Positions 8,284-16,157 of a DNA stretch of 16,201 nt are shown one piece after another. The stretch covers positions 41,640-57,840 of the forward strand of contig DHTF01000103.1 of NCBI GenBank assembly GCA_002411515.1, written 5' to 3'. The number at the start of each line of letters is the position of its first letter. Positions within the stretch are counted from its first letter, which is position 1. Origin of the DNA: Proteiniphilum sp. UBA5267. Lineage in GTDB: Bacteria; Bacteroidota; Bacteroidia; Bacteroidales; Dysgonomonadaceae. A model generated the notes under the pieces. That model was not told the origin of the DNA. It made no database searches and was given only the letters and a program-made list of their open reading frames with translations. A program made the translations under genes and the position numbers.

Positions 8284-11200
8284 ATGAATAAATTATATGC
8301 TACACTTTTCCTTTTTACCTTTGTTTTCGGACTCTCTTCCCAAAATGTACCCGTGATGCTCCACGATCCTTACCACAATGACTGGGAGGAGGTGACCCAG
8401 TACGAACAAAAGTCCCTTCCCCGCTCCGCGGCAGAAGCCGTGGACCGCATCCTGCGAAGGGCTCTGGAGGAAAAGAACAGTCCTGAGTTGATGAAGGCGC
8501 TGATTCATCAAGGAAAATATGAGCTGGCGCTGGATGAGCAAAACGACACTCTTCTCTTTCATAATCTGCAGGAGATGGTCGAAAAGAGCAGTGACGTGGT
8601 GGAGCAGGCAGTGCTGCATTCCATGCTGGGAGAACTCTACCTGCAATACTACCATGCGAACCGCTGGACAATTGACCAGCGGGTGGACCTGGGCGATTTT
8701 GTGCCTGCCGACATGAAAGAGTGGACCCGGAATATCTTTTATCAAAAAGTAACGGAAGCACTGAATGCTTCTATTGCCCCTGAAAGTGACCTGCTGAAAG
8801 CAGAAGTGGCATCTTATGCCACTGTGGTGGAGTTGGGTAAAGATTCCCGACTTTACTACCCTTCCATGTTTGATTTTCTGGCTAACCGTGCCATCGAATT
8901 GTTCAAACAGATCGATACAGATGAGGATTTAAGTCGTGTCCTGGCACGCAAAAACATTTCACCGGCATCGCTATATGCTCCGTCAGAAGATTTTGTTAGG
9001 CTCTCATTCGATCCCCATCCTGCTGAGTATGGGTTGTGGAAGCTCGAAACCTATCGGAAGCTTCTGGCATCGCTACTTGAAAGGGAAATGAAGCCTTCGG
9101 TGCTGTTGACCGAACTCGATAAGCTCGATTATCTCCAGGTACTGCAACAGGACCACGACAAATATGCCCGTCCTTCACTCGAGAAGTTGTTGGAAAAGTG
9201 GGAAGGCAATGAGTACAGTGTAGAAGTCATTGATAAGATGGGCGCTTTATATCAAAACGAAATATGGGAGATGCCGCTCAGCGACAGCCTGCAGCGGCAG
9301 GAGAAGACCCGTGAGCTTTATGAGCTATTGCGCAACAGCATTGAGCGCTATCCTGGCTATGCACGCCTCTCCATCCTTGAAAATAGACTATTGCAGCTGA
9401 CGCAACCCCAGCTTGCCGTTTCAGGAATGAAAACATTTCCCGTGAAGGGAGATAAAAGAATAAAGGTTGCCTACCAAAACCTCACCTCACTGGAGGCGAA
9501 ATTATACAGGATAGATTCTGCTACGGATGTAATGATGGCACAATATGGTATTGACAGAACCATCGAACAGAAACGAATTTTCCTGAAAGACATACCGGTC
9601 TCTTTGCCGGAATTGCCCGCATACCTGCAGGGTGAAACAACATTTCAACTCGACCTGGACCGCCCCGGTGCTTATATGCTGATCTTCCAACCTACGCCGG
9701 AAGCATTGGACAATAGTCGCACTGTTTATTATTTTGCCGTATCCGACCTCGCTGTCTTCAGCCGTGCATCTTCAAAAGAGCAATACGACTTCTTCGTGGT
9801 AAACAGGGTGACAGGAGCACCGGTGAAGAATGCCCGAATAAATATTTTCAAGCTGCCGGGTAACTGGCGCAATTCTACGCTCACGGGGGTGGAGACCGTG
9901 GTTTCCAACAACGAGGGAATGGCCGTTTATCACAAGAATATTCCCAATAACGATGTCTTTTATCATGCGGTATCGGGCAACGACAAAGGTTCGCTGCTGA
10001 GCCGGCTCCCCGATAATTATTACGCATACTCCGAAAGTGACACGACTTCCCGTGAGGTGATGACGATCTTTACCGACCGGGGTCTCTATCGGCCCGGACA
10101 AACGTTGTTCTACAAAGCGATCTTAACCCGAACTTCGGGAGATATCAGTTCTATCGTAACAAATAAACCAGTGGAGTTTATATTGCGGGATGCCAATGGA
10201 CGGGACATATCGAAGCAGACGGGAAAAACCAATGATTACGGCTCGGTATCGGGAGAGTTTCTGTTGCCGGAAGGTGCCCTGCCAGGAAGCTTTTCGATAG
10301 AGTCGGAGGCGGGAAGCACCCACTTCCATGTGGAGGAATACAAGCGCCCCACCTTTGAAGTGACTTTCGCGAAGATTGATCAAACCTACAAGTTTGGTGA
10401 AGAGATCCTCTTAAGGGGTAGCGCCAAAAATCTTTCCGGCATCAGCCTGCAACATGCGACAGTAGATTGGCGCATCACCCGACAGCAAACCTGGTGGTGG
10501 CGATGGGGCGGGGTACCGGAACATTTCACCGAGGGTTATGCCACTACCGATGAGGAGGGCGCATTCGAGATCGTCTTCACTCCCTCAAAACCGGATGAGC
10601 AGCACACGCTGAAATCAGCATATTCGTTTGTGGTGGAGGCCACTGTGACCGATTTAAACGGTGAGACTCAAACGGGAACCTATACCGTTACCGTGGGCGA
10701 TCTCTCAATGATTCTGGAGATTGGAATGCCGGAGCGAATGGAAAAAAATAGCGAGGAGATCATCCAAATTTCAGCCAAAAACCTCGACGGAGCCGAGATA
10801 GCGGCTACAGGTAGTTATCAACTCTACACATTGTACCCGAACGACTCCATCGACCAGCAGGTGCTACAGGGAGATTTTATTACCGGTGCGCAGCCTGCCC
10901 TACAGAAGCGGCTCGCGCGACTCCCCTCCGGTAAATACCGGCTCAAGCTGCAATCGGAAGATGATCGAAAAAACCACATCGAAGCAACAAAAGACTTTAT
11001 TCTCTACGCATATACAGATAAGCGACCGCCCATTATCACCAACGATTGGCTGATCGTAAAAAACAGTACCTTCTCACCCGCTAAGAATGGGGAAGTGATC
11101 TTGGGAGCCTCCGGCCAGATTCATGTTTTGTATGAGTTGTGGCAGGAGAACAGACTGCTGGAAAGAAAATGGGTCAGCCTGAAGAATGAAAACCGTCTTT

Positions 11201-14127
11201 TCTCCGTCCCCTACCACAGCAGTTACAAGGAGGGCGTTACGTTAATGCTCACCTACGTGAAAGAGGAGAAGTTTTACGCCCACCGGGTGGATCTGCTTCC
11301 TGAAAAAGAAGCGCAGACACTGGCAGTGAAACTGGATGTGTTCCGCGATAAAATCAGGCCGGGAGCTCAGGAGGAGTGGCGGATATCGGTGCGCGATGCA
11401 GCCGGTAACCCTGCTGTGGCAGAAGTGTTGGCGTCGATGTATGATTTCTCACTCGACCTGATTTATCCTTCACAGCCTTGGAACATGGTGAACTACGCTT
11501 CCAACCGTTATAACTCCCGGATGGGATTGAACCGCGACTACTCCTTTAATTTGGAGCGTGTGTTCGGGAATTTTATGATTCCGTTTGAAAAGGTGGACGC
11601 CTTTGTATTTGACCGCTTTAACTGGTACGGATTATCTTTCTATCAGGAAATGATGATGATCAGAGGAGCAGCATTGGAAGAGATGGTGGTGGTAGGATAT
11701 GGCAGCCCCAAATTGCAGAGTGAGGCTAAGTCGGAAATGTCTTTGGATATGGTAGCGGAGGAAGAGATGGTGCCCGAGAAAAGGGATACCGAAGCGCTTC
11801 CTACGATTCGCCGGAACTTCGCAGAGACCGCCTTTTTCTATCCCCATCTTAAAACAAACGAAAAGGGAGAGACGCAGATTGCCTTTACCGTACCCGAAAG
11901 CAATACCCGTTGGCGTTTCCGGGTGCTGGCACATGATAAGAAGCTTCACACAGGTCAGGCCGAAGCCTTCACCGTGTCGCAGAAGGAGCTGATGGTGACG
12001 CCCAATATGCCGCGTTTTCTGCGCCATGGCGACAAAACGAGTATCTCTACCAAATTATCCAATCTTTCTGACGATACCCAAAACGGAAAAGTGATGCTGG
12101 AGTTTTTCAATCCGACGACCGATGAGGTGATAGACAATATTTCGTTGCCAAACGGGGTGAAAGAATTCTCGTTGCCCAAAGGTGCTTCTACCGATGCTTC
12201 CTGGATATTTGAGGTCCCCTCGGGTATCGATCTCCTCGGTGTGCGTATCGTGGCACAAACAGCAGACTTCAGCGATGGGGAGCAGCATGCCCTGGCCGTG
12301 TTACCCAACCGGATGCTGCTGACCGAAAGCATGCGCCTCGATGTGAACGGAAACCAGACCAAAACGTTCACCATGGATCAACTCTTGCACAATCAATCTG
12401 CCACCGCACGCGACTACCGTCTGACTCTCGAGTTTAGCGACAATCCTGCATGGTACGCAATACAGGCGTTGCCTTTACTGGGCGAGCCCGTGAGCGACAA
12501 TGCCATTTCCTGGTTTGCCTCTTTTTATGCCAACACGCTGGGCGCACACATTGGTAAGGCCTATCCCCGGGTTTCGGCCATGGTGGATGCCTGGAAGAAA
12601 CAAGGAGGCAGCAAAGAGACTTTCCTCTCTAACCTGGAGAAGAACAGAGAGTTGAAGAGCGTATTGCTGGAAGAAACGCCCTGGGTACTGGCTGCGACCA
12701 ACGAATCGGAACAAAAGGGCAAGTTGGCATTGCTGTTCGACTTGAACCGCAACCAGAACCTTACCCAAACAGCCCTCGGCAAGCTGCAGGAATTGCAAAC
12801 CACACAGGGAGGCTGGAGCTGGTTCAAGGGTTTCAGACCGGCTGTCGGCATCACACACTATGTCTTGTATGGATTTAATCAACTGAAGGAATTGGGCGCT
12901 GCTCAATTTACCGGTGAAACACTCTCCATGCAGTCGAAGGCGATCGAATTTATTGATGCGGAAGCCATCCGTCGTTTCAGTGAGCTGAAGAAGCTGGATA
13001 AAAATTGGAAAAAAATCAAATCGATCTCCCTCACCGATTTGGAGTATGTATATGTCCGCAGTGCTTATACCCAATATCCTGAGGATCAGGAGATCAAAGA
13101 GCTGACTGCTTTCTACCGTTCAGTGACAGAGAAATACTGGACATCCTATAACCTCTATGAGCGTGCACTGATTGCTGTGCTGCAGCAGCGTGCTGGCAAT
13201 AACCGGGTTGTGCAGCAGATCCTGAACTCCTTGCGTGAGCATGCCACCGTTTCGGAGGAGATGGGTATGTTCTGGCCCAACAACAAGGCACATGTGTTCA
13301 TGTCACAGTCGGCCATTTCTGTTCATACCTTTATCATGGAAGCCTTCCGTGCGGGAGGTGCCCGTGCAGGAGAGATGGACCAGATGAAACGATGGCTGCT
13401 GAAGCAGAAGCAAACACAATTGTGGGAGTCCACCCATGCCACCGCCGATGCCGTGTATGCTTTGTTGAGTACCGGGAGCGACTGGTTACAGGGTCAGGGA
13501 GCGACAAGGATTACGGTAGGTGACCTCCTTGTGGAGCCGGAAGAACGTGAATCGGGTACCGGTTATATCAAAGAGAGCTGGAGCGAAGAAGCTATCCTCC
13601 CCGAAATGGGTAGGGTCACGGTGACTCACCAAGGTGAGGCTCCTGCCTGGGGAGCCCTTTACCGACAGTACTACGAAGATCTGGACAAAATTGAAAAAAC
13701 CGACGCTTCCCTCGACGTAGAGAAGCAGTTGTTTGTGGAAAAAACCGATGCATCGGGTCCCCGGCTGATGCGCATCACCGAAGAGAATCCCCTCTCTGTG
13801 GGAGACAAGGTGGTGGTGCGGCTGACGGTGCGCAGCGATCGCGACCTGGAGTTCGTGCACCTGAAAGATATGCGTGCGGCAGCCTTTGAACCGGTCAGTC
13901 AGCTCTCAGGTATCGATTGGCAGAACGGGTTGCTTTACTACCATACATCGAAGGACGCCTCTACCAACTTCTATTTCGATCTGCTTCCTCGCGGTACATA
14001 TACCTTTGAATACGCTGTATACGTGAACCGCAGTGGCAGTTATGCCAATGGCGTCACGACCATTCAGTGCATCTATGCGCCGGAATTCACTTCACACACC
14101 GCTGGAATCAAAATTATTGTTAAATAA
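8284..14127 (+). CDS. Alpha-2-macroglobulin family protein lacking the thioester
   Basis: Giant exported protein, 1947 residues from the ATG at 8284; an earlier ATG at 8248 would place 12 polar residues before a good signal peptide (MNKLYATLFLFTFVFGLSSQ). There is no lipobox, so it is periplasmic or outer-membrane associated. Residues ~20-380 are a mostly helical N-terminal extension. Macroglobulin beta domains follow, with an MG2-like FFVVNRVTGAPVKNARINIF (~498) and the hallmark DRGLYRPGQ (598-606). Near 1131-1143 is LEEMVVVGYGSPK, which resembles a SusC TonB box. The A2M core FFYPHLKTNEKGETQIAF...NTRWRF is at ~1180-1215, and an alpha-helical thioester-type domain includes TPWVLAATNESEQ (1465-1477) and GGWSWF. 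The thioester CxEQ is absent: GEPVSDNAISWF (1400-1411) stands in its place. The C-terminus GTYTFEYAV...TTIQCIYAPEF is the usual end. Bacterial relatives are thought to trap proteases or guard the periplasm; without a thioester it cannot bind targets covalently. Confidence 0.9.
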   Translation: MNKLYATLFLFTFVFGLSSQNVPVMLHDPYHNDWEEVTQYEQKSLPRSAAEAVDRILRRALEEKNSPELMKALIHQGKYELALDEQNDTLLFHNLQEMVEKSSDVVEQAVLHSMLGELYLQYYHANRWTIDQRVDLGDFVPADMKEWTRNIFYQKVTEALNASIAPESDLLKAEVASYATVVELGKDSRLYYPSMFDFLANRAIELFKQIDTDEDLSRVLARKNISPASLYAPSEDFVRLSFDPHPAEYGLWKLETYRKLLASLLEREMKPSVLLTELDKLDYLQVLQQDHDKYARPSLEKLLEKWEGNEYSVEVIDKMGALYQNEIWEMPLSDSLQRQEKTRELYELLRNSIERYPGYARLSILENRLLQLTQPQLAVSGMKTFPVKGDKRIKVAYQNLTSLEAKLYRIDSATDVMMAQYGIDRTIEQKRIFLKDIPVSLPELPAYLQGETTFQLDLDRPGAYMLIFQPTPEALDNSRTVYYFAVSDLAVFSRASSKEQYDFFVVNRVTGAPVKNARINIFKLPGNWRNSTLTGVETVVSNNEGMAVYHKNIPNNDVFYHAVSGNDKGSLLSRLPDNYYAYSESDTTSREVMTIFTDRGLYRPGQTLFYKAILTRTSGDISSIVTNKPVEFILRDANGRDISKQTGKTNDYGSVSGEFLLPEGALPGSFSIESEAGSTHFHVEEYKRPTFEVTFAKIDQTYKFGEEILLRGSAKNLSGISLQHATVDWRITRQQTWWWRWGGVPEHFTEGYATTDEEGAFEIVFTPSKPDEQHTLKSAYSFVVEATVTDLNGETQTGTYTVTVGDLSMILEIGMPERMEKNSEEIIQISAKNLDGAEIAATGSYQLYTLYPNDSIDQQVLQGDFITGAQPALQKRLARLPSGKYRLKLQSEDDRKNHIEATKDFILYAYTDKRPPIITNDWLIVKNSTFSPAKNGEVILGASGQIHVLYELWQENRLLERKWVSLKNENRLFSVPYHSSYKEGVTLMLTYVKEEKFYAHRVDLLPEKEAQTLAVKLDVFRDKIRPGAQEEWRISVRDAAGNPAVAEVLASMYDFSLDLIYPSQPWNMVNYASNRYNSRMGLNRDYSFNLERVFGNFMIPFEKVDAFVFDRFNWYGLSFYQEMMMIRGAALEEMVVVGYGSPKLQSEAKSEMSLDMVAEEEMVPEKRDTEALPTIRRNFAETAFFYPHLKTNEKGETQIAFTVPESNTRWRFRVLAHDKKLHTGQAEAFTVSQKELMVTPNMPRFLRHGDKTSISTKLSNLSDDTQNGKVMLEFFNPTTDEVIDNISLPNGVKEFSLPKGASTDASWIFEVPSGIDLLGVRIVAQTADFSDGEQHALAVLPNRMLLTESMRLDVNGNQTKTFTMDQLLHNQSATARDYRLTLEFSDNPAWYAIQALPLLGEPVSDNAISWFASFYANTLGAHIGKAYPRVSAMVDAWKKQGGSKETFLSNLEKNRELKSVLLEETPWVLAATNESEQKGKLALLFDLNRNQNLTQTALGKLQELQTTQGGWSWFKGFRPAVGITHYVLYGFNQLKELGAAQFTGETLSMQSKAIEFIDAEAIRRFSELKKLDKNWKKIKSISLTDLEYVYVRSAYTQYPEDQEIKELTAFYRSVTEKYWTSYNLYERALIAVLQQRAGNNRVVQQILNSLREHATVSEEMGMFWPNNKAHVFMSQSAISVHTFIMEAFRAGGARAGEMDQMKRWLLKQKQTQLWESTHATADAVYALLSTGSDWLQGQGATRITVGDLLVEPEERESGTGYIKESWSEEAILPEMGRVTVTHQGEAPAWGALYRQYYEDLDKIEKTDASLDVEKQLFVEKTDASGPRLMRITEENPLSVGDKVVVRLTVRSDRDLEFVHLKDMRAAAFEPVSQLSGIDWQNGLLYYHTSKDASTNFYFDLLPRGTYTFEYAVYVNRSGSYANGVTTIQCIYAPEFTSHTAGIKIIVK

Positions 14128-14151
14128 TAAACTGAGCCTAAACTAAATTGT

Positions 14152-14159
14152 TACTTTTG
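14152..14159 (+). promoter_or_regulatory. Promoter -7 element of the DUF1573 gene
   Basis: TACTTTTG fits TAnnTTTG exactly and is followed by GTGTCGCA, a context common just before Bacteroidetes transcription starts. No clear -33 TTTG is found 19-21 bp upstream. The predicted start near 14166 leaves a leader of about 40 nt to the ATG at 14205. Confidence 0.45.
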
Positions 14160-14204
14160 TGTCGCATATACAAGTGAAAAATTGTTCACATAACAGATAT
14201 TACA

Positions 14205-14591
14205 ATGAAGAAATTGAGTTTAGTTTTTCTGCTTAGCCTGTTTGTAACCAGTGCTGCCTTAGCCCAACAAAAACCCGAATTGGATTTTGAACGCACTGAG
14301 CATAACTTCGGCACTATCAAGGAAGAGCTGGGTGCTGTAACCACACAGTTTGAGTTTACTAACACGGGCAAAAGCCCCCTCATCATACAACGTGTGTCGG
14401 CATCCTGCGGATGTACTACGCCGAGCTACACCCGGGAGCCCGTTTTGCCGGGCAAGAAGGGTACCATCTCTGCAAAATATTCCACCGTACGTCGCCCGGG
14501 CACCTTTAACAAGACCATCACTGTGTATACCAATGTTCCCGACACGGTGTACGTACTGACCATCAAAGGGAATGTAGTTCCCAAAAAATAA
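14205..14591 (+). CDS. Secreted DUF1573 family protein
   Basis: 128 residues with a Sec signal peptide, MKKLSLVFLLSLFVTSAALA, cleaved before QQKPEL. The mature part is one DUF1573 domain, an Ig-like (ASH/MSP-related) beta sandwich: FERTEHNFGTIKE at the front, FTNTGKSPLIIQRVSASCGCT in the middle (C68, C70), then the PGKKGTISAKY strand, RPGTFNKTITVYTN and a final VLTIKGNV. Bacteroidetes genomes hold many such proteins; their function is not established. The CGCT pair is conserved in the family and could form a disulfide or bind metal, which is inference. It lies 77 bp behind the macroglobulin gene, has its own -7 element, and ends in a hairpin terminator. Confidence 0.9.
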   Translation: MKKLSLVFLLSLFVTSAALAQQKPELDFERTEHNFGTIKEELGAVTTQFEFTNTGKSPLIIQRVSASCGCTTPSYTREPVLPGKKGTISAKYSTVRRPGTFNKTITVYTNVPDTVYVLTIKGNVVPKK

Positions 14592-14604
14592 TATCCATTT
14601 TCGG

Positions 14605-14636
14605 ATTGATAATGCAAGCCGAATGAAGTATCTTTG
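14605..14636 (+). promoter_or_regulatory. Promoter of meaB
   Basis: ATTG (14605-14608), a 20-bp spacer, then TATCTTTG (14629-14636), a full match to TAnnTTTG. The start would fall near 14643, giving a leader of about 30 nt to the ATG at 14674. The -7 element lies at the edge and in the loop of the hairpin at 14616-14656. Confidence 0.6.
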
Positions 14637-14658
14637 TCTAAGACTTCATTCGGCTTTT
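14616..14658 (+). terminator. Terminator of the DUF1573 gene, overlapping the meaB promoter
   Basis: A perfect 14-bp stem, AAGCCGAATGAAGT (14616-14629) with ACTTCATTCGGCTT (14643-14656), has a 13-nt loop and ends in TTTT (14655-14658). It starts 25 nt after the DUF1573 stop codon. Confidence 0.75.
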
Positions 14659-14673
14659 AAATGAAACAAAACT

Positions 14674-15765
14674 ATGGAACATCCCGAAAATAACGCCCAA
14701 TACAAAGGATTGACCGTCAACAAAGGCGTAGCCCAGCCTCCGAGTGTAAATCCTTATCTGAGGAAGCGCAAAAAGGAGGAAAATCGTTCCGTGTCGGAAT
14801 TTGTGGAGGGTATCCTTTCGGGCAACAGGGTGATTCTTAGTCAGGCCGTAACCCTGGTTGAAAGTTCACGCACCGACCATCAGAAAAAAGCGCAGGCTAT
14901 CATAGAGCAATGTATTCCCTACTCGGGAAAGTCTATTCGCGTGGGCATCACTGGCGTGCCGGGAGCAGGAAAGAGCACATCCATCGACTCCTTCGGCATG
15001 CACTTGCTCGATAAAGGACATAAGCTGGCTGTATTGGCCATCGATCCGTCAAGTGAACGGACCAAAGGAAGTATTCTGGGCGATAAGACACGCATGGAAA
15101 GACTCTCCGTACAGGAAAATGCTTTTATCAGACCCTCTCCTTCAGCTGGCTCACTGGGAGGTGTTGCACGCAAAACGCGCGAGACCATCATTCTTTGTGA
15201 GGCCGCTGGATTCGATTATGTCTTTATTGAAACAGTGGGTGTGGGACAGTCTGAGACGGCTGTCCATTCGATGGTCGATTTTTTCTTGCTGATTCAACTT
15301 TCCGGCACGGGTGATGAGCTCCAGGGGATCAAGCGGGGCATCATGGAGATGGCCGACGGCATCGTGATCAACAAGGCTGATGGTGACAACATCGACAAGG
15401 CGAAGATGGCACAACGACAGTTGCGCAATGCCCTGCATCTCTTTCCCCTTCCCGATTCGGGGTGGACACCCGAGGTGCTTACCTATTCCGGCTACTACAA
15501 CCGGGGTATCAAGGAGATATGGGATATGGTTGACCGCTACGTGGCATTTGTGAAGGGAAACGGTTACTTCGGCCGCAAACGCAATGAACAGGCTAAGTAC
15601 CGAATGTACGAAACGATCAATGAGTATCTACGTGGCAACTTCTACCACAATCCGGAGATAGCAAATCTCTTGACCCGGCTTGAGGAAGATCTACTACAAT
15701 CCAGGAAGAGCTCTTATGCAGCTGCCAAAGAAGCACTCGATAAGTATGAACATTTGATCAAGTAA
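14674..15765 (+). CDS. meaB: MeaB/ArgK-family GTPase, methylmalonyl-CoA mutase chaperone
   Basis: G3E-type P-loop GTPase of 363 residues. MeaB (human MMAA) binds methylmalonyl-CoA mutase, gates adenosylcobalamin loading and protects the enzyme from inactivation. Motifs: Walker A GVPGAGKST (94-102), the AIDPSSERTKGSILGDKTRM segment typical of this subfamily, GGVARKTRE, the G3 region FIETVGVGQSE (185-194), and the guanine-specific NKAD (233-236). The C-terminal helices RKRNEQAKYRMYETINEYLR likely form the dimerisation arm. It is cytoplasmic. Bacteroidales use the mutase in the succinate-propionate pathway, but mutase genes are not in this window. MEHPENNAQYKGLTVNKGV reads as a natural N-terminus and a promoter lies about 40 bp before it. 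A 10-codon frame starting at 14661 overlaps the start codon. Confidence 0.94.
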   Translation: MEHPENNAQYKGLTVNKGVAQPPSVNPYLRKRKKEENRSVSEFVEGILSGNRVILSQAVTLVESSRTDHQKKAQAIIEQCIPYSGKSIRVGITGVPGAGKSTSIDSFGMHLLDKGHKLAVLAIDPSSERTKGSILGDKTRMERLSVQENAFIRPSPSAGSLGGVARKTRETIILCEAAGFDYVFIETVGVGQSETAVHSMVDFFLLIQLSGTGDELQGIKRGIMEMADGIVINKADGDNIDKAKMAQRQLRNALHLFPLPDSGWTPEVLTYSGYYNRGIKEIWDMVDRYVAFVKGNGYFGRKRNEQAKYRMYETINEYLRGNFYHNPEIANLLTRLEEDLLQSRKSSYAAAKEALDKYEHLIK

Positions 15766-15805
15766 AAAAGTGCTTTCATTTGATGCAAAGATTGATTTTT
15801 TTCTA

Positions 15806-15813
15806 TAACTTTG
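15806..15813 (+). promoter_or_regulatory. Promoter -7 element of the tRNA-Glu gene
   Basis: TAACTTTG is an exact TAnnTTTG match ending 16 bp before the tRNA. A TTTG occurs 23 bp upstream, slightly farther than usual. Transcription would begin near 15820, about 10 nt before the mature 5' end. Confidence 0.6.
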
Positions 15814-15829
15814 CACCATCATACAAGAG

Positions 15830-15901
15830 GGCGCATTCTTCTAACGGTTAGGAAAATTGTTTCTCAGGCAATGAATAGCGGTTCGATTCCGCTATGCGCT
15901 A
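15830..15901 (+). tRNA. tRNA-Glu (anticodon CTC)
   Basis: A 72-nt cloverleaf folds cleanly. The acceptor stem is GGCGCAT with ATGCGCT (15894-15900), ending in a G1:U72 wobble. The D arm is TTC/GAA around TAACGGTTAG. The anticodon stem is ATTGT/GCAAT with loop TTCTCAG, so the anticodon is CTC, reading the Glu codon GAG. The T arm is AGCGG/CCGCT around TTCGATT. The discriminator base is A, and the 3' CCA is not encoded (CAAAA follows), so it must be added after transcription. The D-arm sequence is typical of tRNA-Glu. Confidence 0.93.
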
Positions 15902-15904
15902 CAA

Positions 15905-15950
15905 AAAGAGGCCATCTCAAAGATTCTTTGAGATGGCCTCTTTCATTGTA
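15905..15950 (+). terminator. Strong hairpin terminator after tRNA-Glu
   Basis: AAAGAGGCCATCTCAAAG (15905-15922) pairs perfectly over 18 bp with 15926-15943 around a 3-nt ATT loop. Its outer bases give TTT on the right and, read in reverse, a T-rich tract on the left, so it could stop transcription from both sides. Confidence 0.75.
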
Positions 15951-15994
15951 ATATTTTCTGTGGAGGAAGGCATGTTCAGAAGATATAACTTCCT

Positions 15995-16082
15995 GCGCGG
16001 GTAATGCGCGGGTAATGCACGGGTAATGGATTGGTAATGGACTGGTACTGGTTCGGTACTGGTTCGGTACTGGTTCGGTATC
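15995..16082. repeat. Eight 11-bp tandem repeat units
   Basis: The units run head to tail with no gaps: GCGCGGGTAAT twice, GCACGGGTAAT, GGATTGGTAAT, GGACTGGTACT, GGTTCGGTACT twice, and GGTTCGGTATC. The core GGTA is kept in all, while the left half shifts gradually from GCGC to GGTTC. A 64-codon reading frame crosses it on the minus strand, but its composition reflects the repeat, so I do not call a gene. Confidence 0.85.
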
Positions 16083-16134
16083 TCCTTATTGATGAATAAG
16101 GGAAATATAAGGGATATACGGAGAGATACCGAAC
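16073..16134. repeat. 12-bp inverted repeat with nested hairpin
   Basis: GTTCGGTATCTC (16073-16084), which includes the last tandem unit, is the reverse complement of GAGATACCGAAC (16123-16134). The 38-bp interval contains a smaller hairpin, CCTTATT (16084-16090) with AATAAGG (16095-16101), sharing one base with the outer arm. Confidence 0.7.
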
Positions 16135-16135
16135 A

Positions 16136-16157
16136 AGGTACGAAGAAGGTACGAAGA
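16136..16157. repeat. Second 11-bp tandem repeat (two units)
   Basis: AGGTACGAAGA is repeated twice directly after the inverted repeat, preceded by the degenerate GATACCGAACA in the same 11-bp phase. The shared period and the GGTA core link it to the eight-unit tract at 15995-16082. Confidence 0.65.

Noticed and set aside
12475..13074. Minus-strand 199-codon open frame inside the macroglobulin
   Set aside because: It overlaps well-conserved macroglobulin motifs on the other strand and has no domain of its own.
15769..15802. Terminator directly after meaB (CTTT/AAAG pairing followed by T-run)
   Set aside because: The stem is short and has a mismatch; pairing is too weak to call beside the exact tRNA promoter that starts there.
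15830..15950. Integration (att) site at the 3' end of tRNA-Glu
   Set aside because: No second copy of the tRNA 3' end is found downstream in the window and no integrase gene is visible.
15995..16082. CRISPR array
   Set aside because: The 11-bp units are contiguous with no spacers and no cas genes are present.
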